DNA of 13,410 nt, taken from NCBI GenBank assembly GCA_905216195.1, contig CAJMSX010000074.1:1-13410 (forward strand), read 5' to 3'. Source of the stretch: an uncultured bacterium. GTDB taxonomy: Bacteria > Bacteroidota > Bacteroidia > Bacteroidales > Marinifilaceae. The notes beneath the pieces were generated by a model. It did no database searches. It was not told the DNA's origin and was given only the letters and a program-made list of their open reading frames with translations. This document shows, one piece after another, positions 1 through 6,680 of this stretch. The position numbers were made by a program, and so were the translations under genes. Every line of letters starts with the position of its first letter. Positions within the stretch are counted from its first letter, which is position 1.

Positions 1-2
1 TT

Positions 3-854
3 CACCGGAACAGAGCGGGGTTAAAGGACCCGAACCGGCCGATAGGTTCTTTTATCTTTCTGGGACCTACAGGAGTGGGAAAAACTCAGTTGGCTAAAGT
101 ATTGGCCCAATATCTTTTCGACTCTTCCGACGCTTTGATCCGCATTGATATGAGCGAATACATGGAAAAATTCGCCGTCTCCCGTTTGGTAGGAGCGCCT
201 CCCGGTTACGTAGGGTACGAAGAAGGCGGACAGTTGACCGAAAAAGTGAGGAGAAAACCTTATTCGGTCGTTTTACTGGACGAGATCGAGAAAGCTCATC
301 CGGACGTTTTCAATATTCTTTTGCAGTTGCTGGATGACGGACAATTGACGGATAGTCTGGGACGACGGGTGGATTTTAAAAATACCATCGTGATTATGAC
401 TTCCAATATCGGAAGCCGGCAATTGAAGGATTTCGGAAGAGGCATCGGCTTCAAAGCTCACGACCATAGCGGTGATACCGATTATGCGAAAAGCGTGTTG
501 CAAAAAGCTTTGAAAAACGCTTTCGCTCCCGAATTTCTCAATCGTATCGACGATGTGATTATTTTTAATCCCTTATCGAAAGAGGATATTCATAAGATTA
601 TCGATATTGAACTGAAAGAATTGGTAAAACGGGTAAACGATTTGGGCTACTCCGTGAAAATATCCGATTCCGCCCGGGAATTTCTTACCGAGAAAGGATA
701 CGACCCGCAGTTCGGGGCGCGGCCGTTGAAACGGGCTATCCAGAAATACCTGGAGGATGCCTTGGCCGAAGTGATTATCAAAGGAACCGTACCGGAAGGG
801 GGAGTTCTGGAGGTGGATTGCGATCAGGAATCGGATAAGGTAATCATAAAATAA
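3..854 (+). CDS. clpC: ATP-dependent Clp protease ATP-binding subunit ClpC, C-terminal part (5' truncated by window edge)
   Basis: Hsp100 AAA+ unfoldase that feeds substrates to ClpP in the cytoplasm. The frame is open from base 3 with no start, so only the second AAA+ module is present. Visible in order: Walker A GPTGVGKT (63-86), pore-loop GYVGYEEGG, Walker B VVLLDEIEKAH, sensor 1 in IVIMTSN, arginine-finger region EFLNRID, and sensor 2 GARPLKR near the end. An IGF tripeptide (444-452) sits where ClpC/ClpA carry their ClpP-docking loop. ClpB lacks such a loop, so ClpC fits better than ClpB. The C-terminus is short after sensor 2, as in ClpC. The gene ends at TAA 852-854 and is followed by a hairpin. 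The family assignment is firm; the exact symbol rests on the ClpP loop and the RxGLKDPxRPIGSFIFLGPTG-like entry to the domain. Confidence 0.92.
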   Translation, partial: HRNRAGLKDPNRPIGSFIFLGPTGVGKTQLAKVLAQYLFDSSDALIRIDMSEYMEKFAVSRLVGAPPGYVGYEEGGQLTEKVRRKPYSVVLLDEIEKAHPDVFNILLQLLDDGQLTDSLGRRVDFKNTIVIMTSNIGSRQLKDFGRGIGFKAHDHSGDTDYAKSVLQKALKNAFAPEFLNRIDDVIIFNPLSKEDIHKIIDIELKELVKRVNDLGYSVKISDSAREFLTEKGYDPQFGARPLKRAIQKYLEDALAEVIIKGTVPEGGVLEVDCDQESDKVIIK

Positions 855-868
855 ACGGAACGAAGGCG

Positions 869-914
869 GTTTATCGTTTAGGGTTATTCTTCCGTTTAAC
901 CTTAAACGATAAAC
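869..914. terminator. Bidirectional hairpin between convergent clpC and lrp
   Basis: Arms 869-886 and 897-914 pair over 18 bp with one G-T wobble (881/902), leaving a 10-nt loop. It lies in the 69-nt gap between two converging genes, the usual place for a shared terminator. Neither side has a clear T run, so the terminator role is inferred from position and stem strength. Confidence 0.6.
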
Positions 915-923
915 GGTCGTCCG

Positions 924-1394
924 TTACTTTTCGTCCTGTACCAGGTCCACCTGTTTTTCTATGATTTGGTCCAGTGAAATAAAAGATTCGGTCTTCGCAA
1001 TTCCCGGGATATTCTGGAGTGTATTGATCAAAACATCCATTAAATGCTGGTGGTTATTACATCGTAATTTCAACAGGAAAGCATAGGGTCCCGTGATGAA
1101 ATGACATTCGGTAATTTCGGGAATTTTTTCAAGTTCCTTCACTACCGCCTTGTATTGATGGGCATTGTCCAGTACAACCCCGATAAAAGCACAGATTTTC
1201 AATCCCAGCGCCCGCGGCTTGACGATAAAACGGGAACCTTCGATGATACCGGCGTCTTCCATCTTTTTTACTCTTTGGTGAATAGCTGCCCCCGATATGC
1301 CGCACTCCCGGGCTATTTCCAGAAAGGGAACCCTTGCATTCTTTACCAGATAGGAAAGAATTTTCTTATCTATATCGTCGATTTGGTATTTCAT
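924..1394 (-). CDS. Lrp/AsnC family transcriptional regulator
   Basis: 156 aa, the usual Lrp/AsnC length. The N-terminal part (about residues 4-60) is the winged HTH: DDIDKKILSYL, then the recognition region ECGISGAAIHQRVKKMEDAGII. Residues about 68-150 form the RAM (ligand-binding, oligomerising) domain. These proteins sense amino acids or related small molecules and act as dimers to octamers on DNA; the ligand here is unknown. Start ATG is at 1394 and has no Shine-Dalgarno, as expected in Bacteroidota. The gene begins 31 nt after the stop of the TetR-like gene on the same strand, so the two are probably co-transcribed. It ends just before the hairpin shared with clpC. Confidence 0.9.
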   Translation of the reverse strand: MKYQIDDIDKKILSYLVKNARVPFLEIARECGISGAAIHQRVKKMEDAGIIEGSRFIVKPRALGLKICAFIGVVLDNAHQYKAVVKELEKIPEITECHFITGPYAFLLKLRCNNHQHLMDVLINTLQNIPGIAKTESFISLDQIIEKQVDLVQDEK

Positions 1395-1425
1395 TTTTTT
1401 ATAAATTAATTGGAACGAATACGAT

Positions 1426-2049
1426 TTATCTGAAATTCAACACACTATATAACTGTTTCCTTTGCTTGTAATACTTTTTCCCCTCTTCGTTCGTAATGGA
1501 TTTAACGACATTGTCTATCAGATTGTTAAAGATGGTCGTGAATGTAAATCCTTCCGGAGGATAAATCTGCGGATTATGAATATCGTTCAGTTTGGCAATA
1601 AACATACGGGATATCATTTCGCTGGATACATCGTTTTTATACATTCCCTGTTGCATTCCCTTTTCGATGTTGATCTTGATTTTCTCGTAAATAAAATCCG
1701 AGCGTTTGCTTTTGTGTTCTTCATACAGTTCCGGAAACGCTTCGGCTAAAGCCATGGTAACCGAAGGGGTAACGTTGAAAAAGCGCTTGTTGATTTCGTT
1801 GCTGACGATCAGCATAATATCGATGGCGTTCCATCCGTCGAAATTGTATTCATTAAAAATCTCTTCGAAACATTTCCTTTCGTGTTCCAATATAGTGATT
1901 ACGATATCCTTCCGGTCCTTAAAATTTTCCTTGAGTTCACTCATGGAAACGCCGACTTTGTTCAGATGCTCCTCATTAAAATCATTGATCCCGTATCTGG
2001 AAATGTAGGTTCTGAGTTTTTCCGCCAACAGAAATTTCTTATCGTCCAT
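1426..2049 (-). CDS. TetR/AcrR-like transcriptional regulator
   Basis: 207 aa. The N-terminal 50 residues follow the TetR helix-turn-helix pattern: YGINDFNEEHLNKVGVSMSELKENFKDRKDIV matches the usual 'G...T...IA...GVS.STLY.HF..KE.L' plan, though the helix before the turn is diverged. The rest is an all-helical ligand/dimerisation domain with no family I can name. TetR proteins are usually repressors of a nearby gene; the likely partners here are itself and the downstream Lrp gene. The start ATG at 2049 is the first in frame and has no Shine-Dalgarno. Divergent from the PafA-like gene across a 352-nt gap. The diverged HTH lowers confidence slightly. Confidence 0.75.
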   Translation of the reverse strand: MDDKKFLLAEKLRTYISRYGINDFNEEHLNKVGVSMSELKENFKDRKDIVITILEHERKCFEEIFNEYNFDGWNAIDIMLIVSNEINKRFFNVTPSVTMALAEAFPELYEEHKSKRSDFIYEKIKINIEKGMQQGMYKNDVSSEMISRMFIAKLNDIHNPQIYPPEGFTFTTIFNNLIDNVVKSITNEEGKKYYKQRKQLYSVLNFR

Positions 2050-2285
2050 GTTTTAATTGAGTTTAGTTTGAAGGTGTAAATATAATAAACAAATGAGAAT
2101 TCCGCTTATAAATTATTATTTTTTGGGCTTATTTGATTTTGAACGAAAATATTTCAATAAGGAATACTTATAATGCGAGAGCGAAAAACGAACATCCGGG
2201 GAGAGCCCTCCTGGAATATAAAACCGGAAAAAGAGAGTGGAAATAAAAAAACAAAAGAAGTGATAGACTTTAATTATTTCATTTT
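2050..2285. other. Gene-free upstream half of the tetR / PafA-like intergenic gap
   Basis: A+T-rich stretch between divergent genes. No convincing gene was found: an 85-residue open frame on the minus strand (2116-2373) is aromatic-rich, covers the plus-strand leader, and resembles no family. The minus-strand promoter of the TetR-like gene should lie within about 2050-2110, but only an imperfect -7 match is visible there. Confidence 0.5.
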
Positions 2286-2293
2286 TACCTTTG
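2286..2293 (+). promoter_or_regulatory. Candidate -7 promoter element for the PafA-like gene
   Basis: TACCTTTG matches the Bacteroidetes -7 consensus TAnnTTTG exactly. It lies about 20 nt before the structured leader starting near 2316, so the transcript would contain the entire leader. No good -33 TTTG is visible at the expected distance. Confidence 0.5.
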
Positions 2294-2315
2294 TCAGCGA
2301 AAAATAGAAAAATCA

Positions 2316-2394
2316 GGAAACTTCCCGGTGCTGGGCACGTTTGGGAAAATGGTTGGGAAAGATAAGGTCTCACAGGACCACTAAAAGAAAATTA
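2316..2394 (+). promoter_or_regulatory. Structured 5' leader, copy A (shared with the wlbA leader)
   Basis: The leader ends in GACCACTAAAAGAAAATTA (2376-2394), 7 nt before ATG. The same 19 nt occur at 12106-12124, also 7 nt before ATG. Upstream pairing seen here: TTCCC 2322-2326 with GGGAA 2355-2359; hairpin GTGC 2328-2331 / GCAC 2335-2338; hairpin GGTC 2366-2369 / GACC 2376-2379 with a 6-nt loop. The same two small hairpins occur in copy B with changed but still pairing bases. The elements are seen in the sequence; a regulatory role is inferred, and I cannot assign a known riboswitch class. Confidence 0.55.
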
Positions 2395-2401
2395 GGATGT
2401 T

Positions 2402-3982
2402 ATGAAAAAATATATTTTGCTGTTTTTGGGATGGTGGAGTCTGACCGGGTTCGCACAGGAAAATAACTCCCGTTTGGTAGTAGGTATTACCGTCAGTCAG
2501 TTTTATCCGGAATGGCTGACGATCTATCGCAACGACCTGGGAGAAGGCGGCTTAAAAAGGTTGATGTCCGGGGGAAAGAAAACCATAGCCGATTACGATT
2601 ACCTTTTTTCCCAATCCGGAACGGATCAGGTGAGTATATATACAGGACTTTTGCCGTCTTCCCACGGCATCGTTGCTCACGATTGGTACGAGCGTTTGAA
2701 AGGACAGCGGGAAAACAATGTGGCTTCCGGGCAATACGAGGAAATAGACGGCGATACCTTGAAGGGATACAGTCCCGAACGGCTTCAGTATTTCACCTTG
2801 GGGTGTGCGATGAAAATGGAAAACGGATTTTCGAAAATTTACAGTATCGGAGCCAATCCGGAGGAAGCGATTTTAAGCGGAGGCAGTTGTGCGGATATGG
2901 CTTTCTGGCTCAATGAAAAAAACGGGAAATGGACGTCTTCCCGCTTTTATGCCGATTCCTTGCCGGTCTGGCTCAAAGAGTACAACAATCACGTGGAGAG
3001 CGATTTCTTTGTCCGTAGAGGCTGGATGCCTTTGTCTGACGAGCAAAATAGCCGCCTGACGCTGAAACTTAAAAGCAAAGTGGGAATCGGTAACGGTTTT
3101 TTCTACGATATCGCTCAGGCGAAACGGAAGTTTAATACGTACCGGGTACTCAAAGCTACCCCTTACATCAATACTATGATTGCCGATTTGGCAGGGGAAG
3201 TGATTACAGCGAACGGACTGGGGAAAGATAACGATGTGGATTTGTTGATGCTGAATTTTTCCTCCCTGGATTATATGAACCGGGATTTCGGGGTGTATTC
3301 CAAAGAATTCCAGGATCTGGTATTGCGATTGGATAAGAATATTGAAAAATTGTTCCAGGTACTGGACCAAAAAGTGGGGAAAGGAAAATATACCGTGTTT
3401 CTTACTTTCAGCGAAGCCCGGGAACTTTTGCCCGAAGAATTGCAGCGAATGAAAGTGCAAGGGGGATATTTCAGTATTTTTAAAGCTGTGGCTCTGTTGA
3501 AATCTTATTTGAATCTGGTGTATGGGGACGGAGAATGGGTGATCGATTATGATGCGGGTCAATTGTATCTCAACCGGGAATTGATTGAAAAACAGAAACT
3601 TTCTCTGAAAGAAATGCAGGACAGAGTGGCGGATTTTATGGTTGAATTCGAAGGGGTTTCCAAAGTGCTTACTGCTTATTCGTTAACTCACAATGCTTTT
3701 TCTCAGGGACAAGAGCGCTTGATTCAGAATGCTTTTTTCCCGAAACGGAGCGGAGATGTGTTATATTGTTTACAACCGTCCTGGATACCGGAATTGAATG
3801 ACCGGGAAGATTTCTATTTTCGTTACAGCAAGCGGAATAAAGTTCCGTTGTATTTTTTCGGAGCCGGCTTGCCTGAATCCTTGCCTGTAAGCTGTAAAAT
3901 CCAGGATATTCTTCCGTCTTTGTGCCAATTGATGGGAATAACCGTACCTTATAGCGCTCAGGGAAAGACTTTGTTTCAGTGA
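2402..3982 (+). CDS. Exported PafA-like alkaline phosphatase superfamily protein, probably catalytically dead
   Basis: 526 aa, near the length of Flavobacterium PafA. Residues 1-19 form a signal peptide (MKKYILLFLGWWSLTGFAQ), so the protein is exported. The fold is recognisable from VVGITVSQFYPEWL, SIYTGLLPSSHGI, HDWYE, the FSSLDY...FG segment at 287-297, and VPLYFFG. Compared with PafA, the first metal ligand Asp is Ser32. The nucleophile Thr region has only Ser70/Ser72. The Asn before DWY is His93, and the Lys/Arg pair is missing near 150-154. In the D-x-x-x-H motif Asp290 is kept but His is Arg294. The DH pair is Ser337-Glu338, and the last His near 471 is absent. The protein is therefore likely a pseudoenzyme with a binding or scaffold role. 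Start fixed by the signal peptide and the leader. It converges with gldE. Confidence 0.8.
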   Translation: MKKYILLFLGWWSLTGFAQENNSRLVVGITVSQFYPEWLTIYRNDLGEGGLKRLMSGGKKTIADYDYLFSQSGTDQVSIYTGLLPSSHGIVAHDWYERLKGQRENNVASGQYEEIDGDTLKGYSPERLQYFTLGCAMKMENGFSKIYSIGANPEEAILSGGSCADMAFWLNEKNGKWTSSRFYADSLPVWLKEYNNHVESDFFVRRGWMPLSDEQNSRLTLKLKSKVGIGNGFFYDIAQAKRKFNTYRVLKATPYINTMIADLAGEVITANGLGKDNDVDLLMLNFSSLDYMNRDFGVYSKEFQDLVLRLDKNIEKLFQVLDQKVGKGKYTVFLTFSEARELLPEELQRMKVQGGYFSIFKAVALLKSYLNLVYGDGEWVIDYDAGQLYLNRELIEKQKLSLKEMQDRVADFMVEFEGVSKVLTAYSLTHNAFSQGQERLIQNAFFPKRSGDVLYCLQPSWIPELNDREDFYFRYSKRNKVPLYFFGAGLPESLPVSCKIQDILPSLCQLMGITVPYSAQGKTLFQ

Positions 3983-4004
3983 ATTCTGCGGGCGAAAAGT
4001 TGAA

Positions 4005-4040
4005 TAAGGGAAAAAAGAAGCGCACCTTAATTTTGCGCTC
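4005..4040 (-). terminator. Intrinsic terminator of gldE, overlapping its stop codon
   Basis: On the minus strand a 7-bp stem (4034-4040 with 4018-4024, core GAGCGCA/TGCGCTC) is followed by CTTTTTTCCC-like T-rich sequence at 4007-4017. The gldE stop codon TAA (4027-4029) lies in the loop, so termination signal and gene end overlap. Confidence 0.6.
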
Positions 4041-5343
4041 CTGATTTTCCGGTATTTTCATATTTGATTTTTTTGATTCTTCGGCTGTCGACGTCCAGAA
4101 TGGTGAATTTGTGTTCCCGGTAGGTAATGACTTCGTTTTTTCGGGGGAGTTCTCCTTTGATTTCAAGGATCAGACCGGCCAGCGTATCGGCTTCCCCTTC
4201 GATTTCCCGGAAACTGTTTTCGTCCAAGTCCAGAATTTTTTCAAAATCGTTTAATAAAGTATGACCTTCAAAGATATAGGCGTCGTTTTTAATCTTAATG
4301 TAGGTTCGCTCTTTTTCATCGGTCTCGTCGTTGATTTCCCCGACGATTTCTTCCAGAATATCTTCCATGGTTACGATACCCGAGGTCCCTCCGTATTCGT
4401 CGACCACAATCGCCAGATGAACTTTTTTAGACTGGAATTCTTCCAGCAAGTCGTTGATCTTTTTAGTTTCGGGAACGAAATAGGCGGAGCGGATCAGGGA
4501 TTGCCAGTGGAAATCGCTGTTTTCCTTCAAATGAGGCAATAGGTCTTTTATATATAAAACTCCCGTGATGTTGTCCAGGTTATCGTTGTATACCGGAAGA
4601 CGGGAATAGCCGTGTTCGATAATTACTTCGCGCACATGTTCAAAGCTATCTTCCTGACTGATGGCAATCACATTGATGCGGGGTTGGATAATGTCGATGG
4701 CATAGATGTTGGAAAAACGCACGATCCCTTCCAGAATGTCCTTTTCTTCGTTGATTTCAGAATCTTTGGTTAATTCGAGAGCTTTCGATAACTGATCGAT
4801 GGAAATGCTGTCTTTTTTTGCAATTCTTTTACTGATCAGAGTCGTTGAATTGATCAGAAGATAAGACAAGGGACGAAAAATATATCCCAGGAAGGTCAGA
4901 GGAGCCGCCATAAAAATGGCGACCTTCATCGGAGAACGGTTCGCATATAATTTAGGGATGATTTCCCCGAACAAAAGGATGATGAAGGTTACGACAATTA
5001 CCTGTATAACAAATCCCCAGATCGGATTCTGGGAAAAGTCGAAAAGGGTGTTCACGAGGTAGGCCGATATAATTACGATGCCTACATTGACAAAATTATT
5101 GGATATCAGAATGGTAGCTAATAATTTCTCCGGTTTTTTGTAAAGATTGCAAACCGTTTCATAACCGCGCCGGCGGAGTTCTTCCTGTTGACCGGGCGCC
5201 AGGGAAAAATAAGCGATCTCAGAGGCGGAAATGAGTGCAGAGAAAAAAAGCAACACAACCAATAAGGCCGTGAATACAAAATCAATAAGAGTAAAAGGTC
5301 CGATAAAAATATCAGCAGCCGCGGCTAGTGAGTCAGTTTCCAA
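4027..5343 (-). CDS. gldE: GldE-type CNNM/CorC family membrane protein
   Basis: 438 aa. N-terminal DUF21/CNNM transmembrane domain (about residues 15-190) with several hydrophobic segments and the family signature ISASEIAYFSL. Then a CBS-domain pair (about 205-335; IIQPRINVIAI, YSRLPVYNDNLDNITGVLYIKDLL, VDEYGGTSGIVTMEDILEEIVGEI), then a C-terminal CorC/HlyC domain (about 345-430). Relatives are linked to Mg2+/cation transport; in Flavobacterium GldE is needed for gliding and partners GldD, but most Bacteroidales keep it without gliding. Next to ssb on the same strand, the usual Bacteroidetes arrangement, 78 nt downstream of its stop. No ATG is available before the first membrane segment: the best start is TTG at 5343, with an in-frame TAA (5359-5361) shortly upstream. 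Confidence 0.9.
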   Translation of the reverse strand: METDSLAAAADIFIGPFTLIDFVFTALLVVLLFFSALISASEIAYFSLAPGQQEELRRRGYETVCNLYKKPEKLLATILISNNFVNVGIVIISAYLVNTLFDFSQNPIWGFVIQVIVVTFIILLFGEIIPKLYANRSPMKVAIFMAAPLTFLGYIFRPLSYLLINSTTLISKRIAKKDSISIDQLSKALELTKDSEINEEKDILEGIVRFSNIYAIDIIQPRINVIAISQEDSFEHVREVIIEHGYSRLPVYNDNLDNITGVLYIKDLLPHLKENSDFHWQSLIRSAYFVPETKKINDLLEEFQSKKVHLAIVVDEYGGTSGIVTMEDILEEIVGEINDETDEKERTYIKIKNDAYIFEGHTLLNDFEKILDLDENSFREIEGEADTLAGLILEIKGELPRKNEVITYREHKFTILDVDSRRIKKIKYENTGKSGAQN

Positions 5344-5373
5344 AATAAAAATAATTAGTTAAACAATCGGTCA

Positions 5374-5412
5374 GGGGAAAAGCCGGCATACCGGCTCTCG
5401 GCTTACTCCCCT
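5374..5412 (-). terminator. Attenuator- or terminator-like hairpin between ssb and gldE
   Basis: GC-rich 6-bp stem AGCCGG/CCGGCT (5381-5386 with 5391-5396, 4-nt loop) followed on the minus strand by TTTTCCCC. An outer 5-bp stem AGGGG 5373-5377 / CCCCT 5408-5412 can enclose it. It lies in the 78-nt gap after ssb, so it may partly stop ssb transcription and lower gldE expression. The role is inferred. Confidence 0.4.
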
Positions 5413-5421
5413 TCTTTCTCT

Positions 5422-5868
5422 TTAAAACGGTAAATCGTCGCTGTCGTCCGTTGCCTGGCTTTCTTCGCTCGCAGCGGGAGAAGATGCCGGGGTTTCATAA
5501 TTTCTGGAACTTCGGTTCATTCCCCCGTTCTCGCCCGTATCCTGCCGGAAAGAAAGCATTTGCATATTGTCGGCATAGATTTCGGTCGTGTATCTCTTTA
5601 CTCCGTTCTGGTCATCCCAGGAACGGGTACGGATTCTGCCTTCGATATACAATCTCATGCCTTTTTTGACGTATTTCTCCACGATTTCTGCCAAACCTCG
5701 CCATAAAACGATGTTATGCCATTCGGTTTGATCCACTTTTTCACCGTTTTTGTTTTTGTAGCTCTCGGTAGTAGCCAGCCGTAAGTTCGCAACAGCCACA
5801 CCTCCGTCCAGGTACCTCACCTCTGGATCAGCACCCACATTCCCTATTAAAATCACTTTATTTACCAT
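5422..5868 (-). CDS. ssb: Single-stranded DNA-binding protein
   Basis: 148 aa. OB-fold in residues 1-105: MVNKVILIGNVGADPEVRYL, LATTESYKNKNGEK, QTEWHNIVLWRGLAEIVEKYVKKGMRLYIEGRIRTRSW, all standard SSB landmarks. A low-complexity linker follows, ending in the acidic tip DDSDDLPF that recruits replication and repair partners. Binds ssDNA as a tetramer during replication, recombination and repair. Start ATG at 5868 is set by the conserved MVNKVILIGNVG. Divergent from the HU gene across 278 nt. In many Bacteroidetes mutY precedes ssb in this strand order; it is not present here. Confidence 0.97.
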   Translation of the reverse strand: MVNKVILIGNVGADPEVRYLDGGVAVANLRLATTESYKNKNGEKVDQTEWHNIVLWRGLAEIVEKYVKKGMRLYIEGRIRTRSWDDQNGVKRYTTEIYADNMQMLSFRQDTGENGGMNRSSRNYETPASSPAASEESQATDDSDDLPF

Positions 5869-6056
5869 AATTACCGGATTTAAATTTTACACAAGTTACG
5901 AAAAAAACAGCTATTTTAATGTCATTTTTTTCAAAAATATATCAGAATGCGAATTTAAAGCAAAAACTAAAATATAAAAAGTAATCGGTAAAGTTTTTCT
6001 CGAAGGAAGCAAAATCCTTTAGCCAATTATTAAAAAAAATGACAAAAAATGAATGG

Positions 6057-6091
6057 TTTGTTTCTTTCTTTGAGGAAAACACTTATATTTG
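6057..6091 (+). promoter_or_regulatory. Promoter of the HU gene
   Basis: -7 element TATATTTG (6084-6091) matches TAnnTTTG exactly. A -33 TTTG (6057-6060) lies 23 nt upstream, slightly longer than the usual 19-21 nt. The transcript would start near 6096, about 50 nt before the HU ATG. Confidence 0.65.
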
Positions 6092-6146
6092 CAGACTGAA
6101 AATCATCAAAAAGAAATAAATTATTGAATATTAAATATTTATAAAA

Positions 6147-6434
6147 ATGACTAAAGCGGATATTGTTAACGAAATTTCGAGAACGACCGGGATTGAGAAA
6201 GTAGCTGTACAAGCTACAGTAGAGGCTTTCATGGAGTCAATAAAGAATTCCGTAGTTGGAGGTAAAAATGTGTATCTGAGAGGATTCGGTAGTTTTGTTG
6301 TTAAAAAAAGAGCTGAAAAGACAGCCCGTAACATTTCAAAGAACGTAACCATCAAAATACCTGAACACTTCATTCCTTCATTTAAACCTTCTAAGAGTTT
6401 TGTGACTGAAGTAAAAGGTAAAGTAAAAAAATAA
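6147..6434 (+). CDS. HU/IHF family DNA-binding protein
   Basis: 95 aa. The N-terminal helical dimerisation region MTKADIVNEISRTTGIEKVAVQATVEAFMESIKNSV is followed by the beta-arm region starting at YLRGFGSFVVKKRAEKTARNISKNVTIKIPE and ending FIPSFKPSKSF. It is a nucleoid protein that bends DNA as a dimer. The arm tip reads ARNIS rather than the usual GRNP, so the intercalating proline is absent. The strong promoter at 6057-6091 and divergence from ssb fit high expression. The next gene starts 14 nt after the stop and is probably co-transcribed, which links nucleoid and ribosome protein production. Confidence 0.95.
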   Translation: MTKADIVNEISRTTGIEKVAVQATVEAFMESIKNSVVGGKNVYLRGFGSFVVKKRAEKTARNISKNVTIKIPEHFIPSFKPSKSFVTEVKGKVKK

Positions 6435-6436
6435 GA

Positions 6437-6442
6437 AAGGAG
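6437..6442 (+). promoter_or_regulatory. Unusually good Shine-Dalgarno for the bS22-like gene
   Basis: AAGGAG lies 6 nt before ATG 6449. No other start in this window has a comparable Shine-Dalgarno, in line with the general lack of such sequences in Bacteroidota. Confidence 0.7.
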
Positions 6443-6448
6443 TAAGTT

Positions 6449-6538
6449 ATGCCAAGCGGTAAAAAGAGAAAAAGACATAAGATGGCTACTCACAAACGTA
6501 AAAAAAGACTGAGAAAAAATCGTCATAAGAAGAAATAG
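6449..6538 (+). CDS. Small basic AURKAIP1/COX24-domain (bS22/mS38-like) ribosomal protein
   Basis: 29 aa, almost only Lys, Arg and His: it begins MPSGKKRKRHKMATH and ends RKNRHKKK. The pattern of basic residues resembles the AURKAIP1/COX24 family, which includes mitochondrial mS38 and the mycobacterial small-subunit protein bS22. Such proteins bind rRNA in the small subunit near the decoding region. The gene sits 14 nt after the HU stop and just before a terminator, so HU and this gene form a two-gene unit. A strong Shine-Dalgarno (6437-6442) supports the start. The family link is by recalled similarity; the ribosomal role in this organism is inferred. Confidence 0.82.
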   Translation: MPSGKKRKRHKMATHKRKKRLRKNRHKKK

Positions 6539-6556
6539 TTCGAGTTTGTGAGTCAA

Positions 6557-6594
6557 AAATAAACCTAAAGGACCTTGTTCTTTAGGTTTATTTA
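6557..6594 (+). terminator. Terminator of the HU / bS22-like operon
   Basis: 14-bp perfect stem, 6557-6570 with 6580-6593 (core AAACCTAAAG / CTTTAGGTTT), 9-nt loop. The 3' arm ends in TTTATTT, giving a U-rich end. It follows the stop codon by 18 nt. Confidence 0.8.
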
Positions 6595-6604
6595 ATTATA
6601 AAAA

Positions 6605-6660
6605 ATCGGAAATCCGGAGTCGTTTCCGATACGTAGTTTTTCAGATTCCATCTGACGTAG
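6605..6660 (+). promoter_or_regulatory. Hairpins in the rng 5' region
   Basis: Two hairpins lie between the operon terminator and rng: ATCGGAAA 6605-6612 with TTTCCGAT 6623-6630 (10-nt loop), and TCAGAT 6641-6646 with ATCTGA 6650-6655 (3-nt loop). The second is flanked by a direct repeat ACGTAG at 6631-6636 and 6655-6660. No exact TAnnTTTG promoter is visible. The role is unknown; leader control of an RNase gene is one possibility. Confidence 0.4.
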
Positions 6661-6680
6661 ATCGAAAGAAATGTTGACCG

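Noticed and set aside
2116..2373. 85-residue minus-strand open frame between tetR and the PafA-like gene
   Set aside because: Composition is aromatic-rich and low-complexity, no family resemblance, no promoter, and it overlaps the plus-strand structured leader.
3669..4166. 165-residue minus-strand open frame across the PafA-like 3' end and gldE 3' end
   Set aside because: It overlaps two real genes, is in a shifted frame of gldE, and has no recognisable domain.
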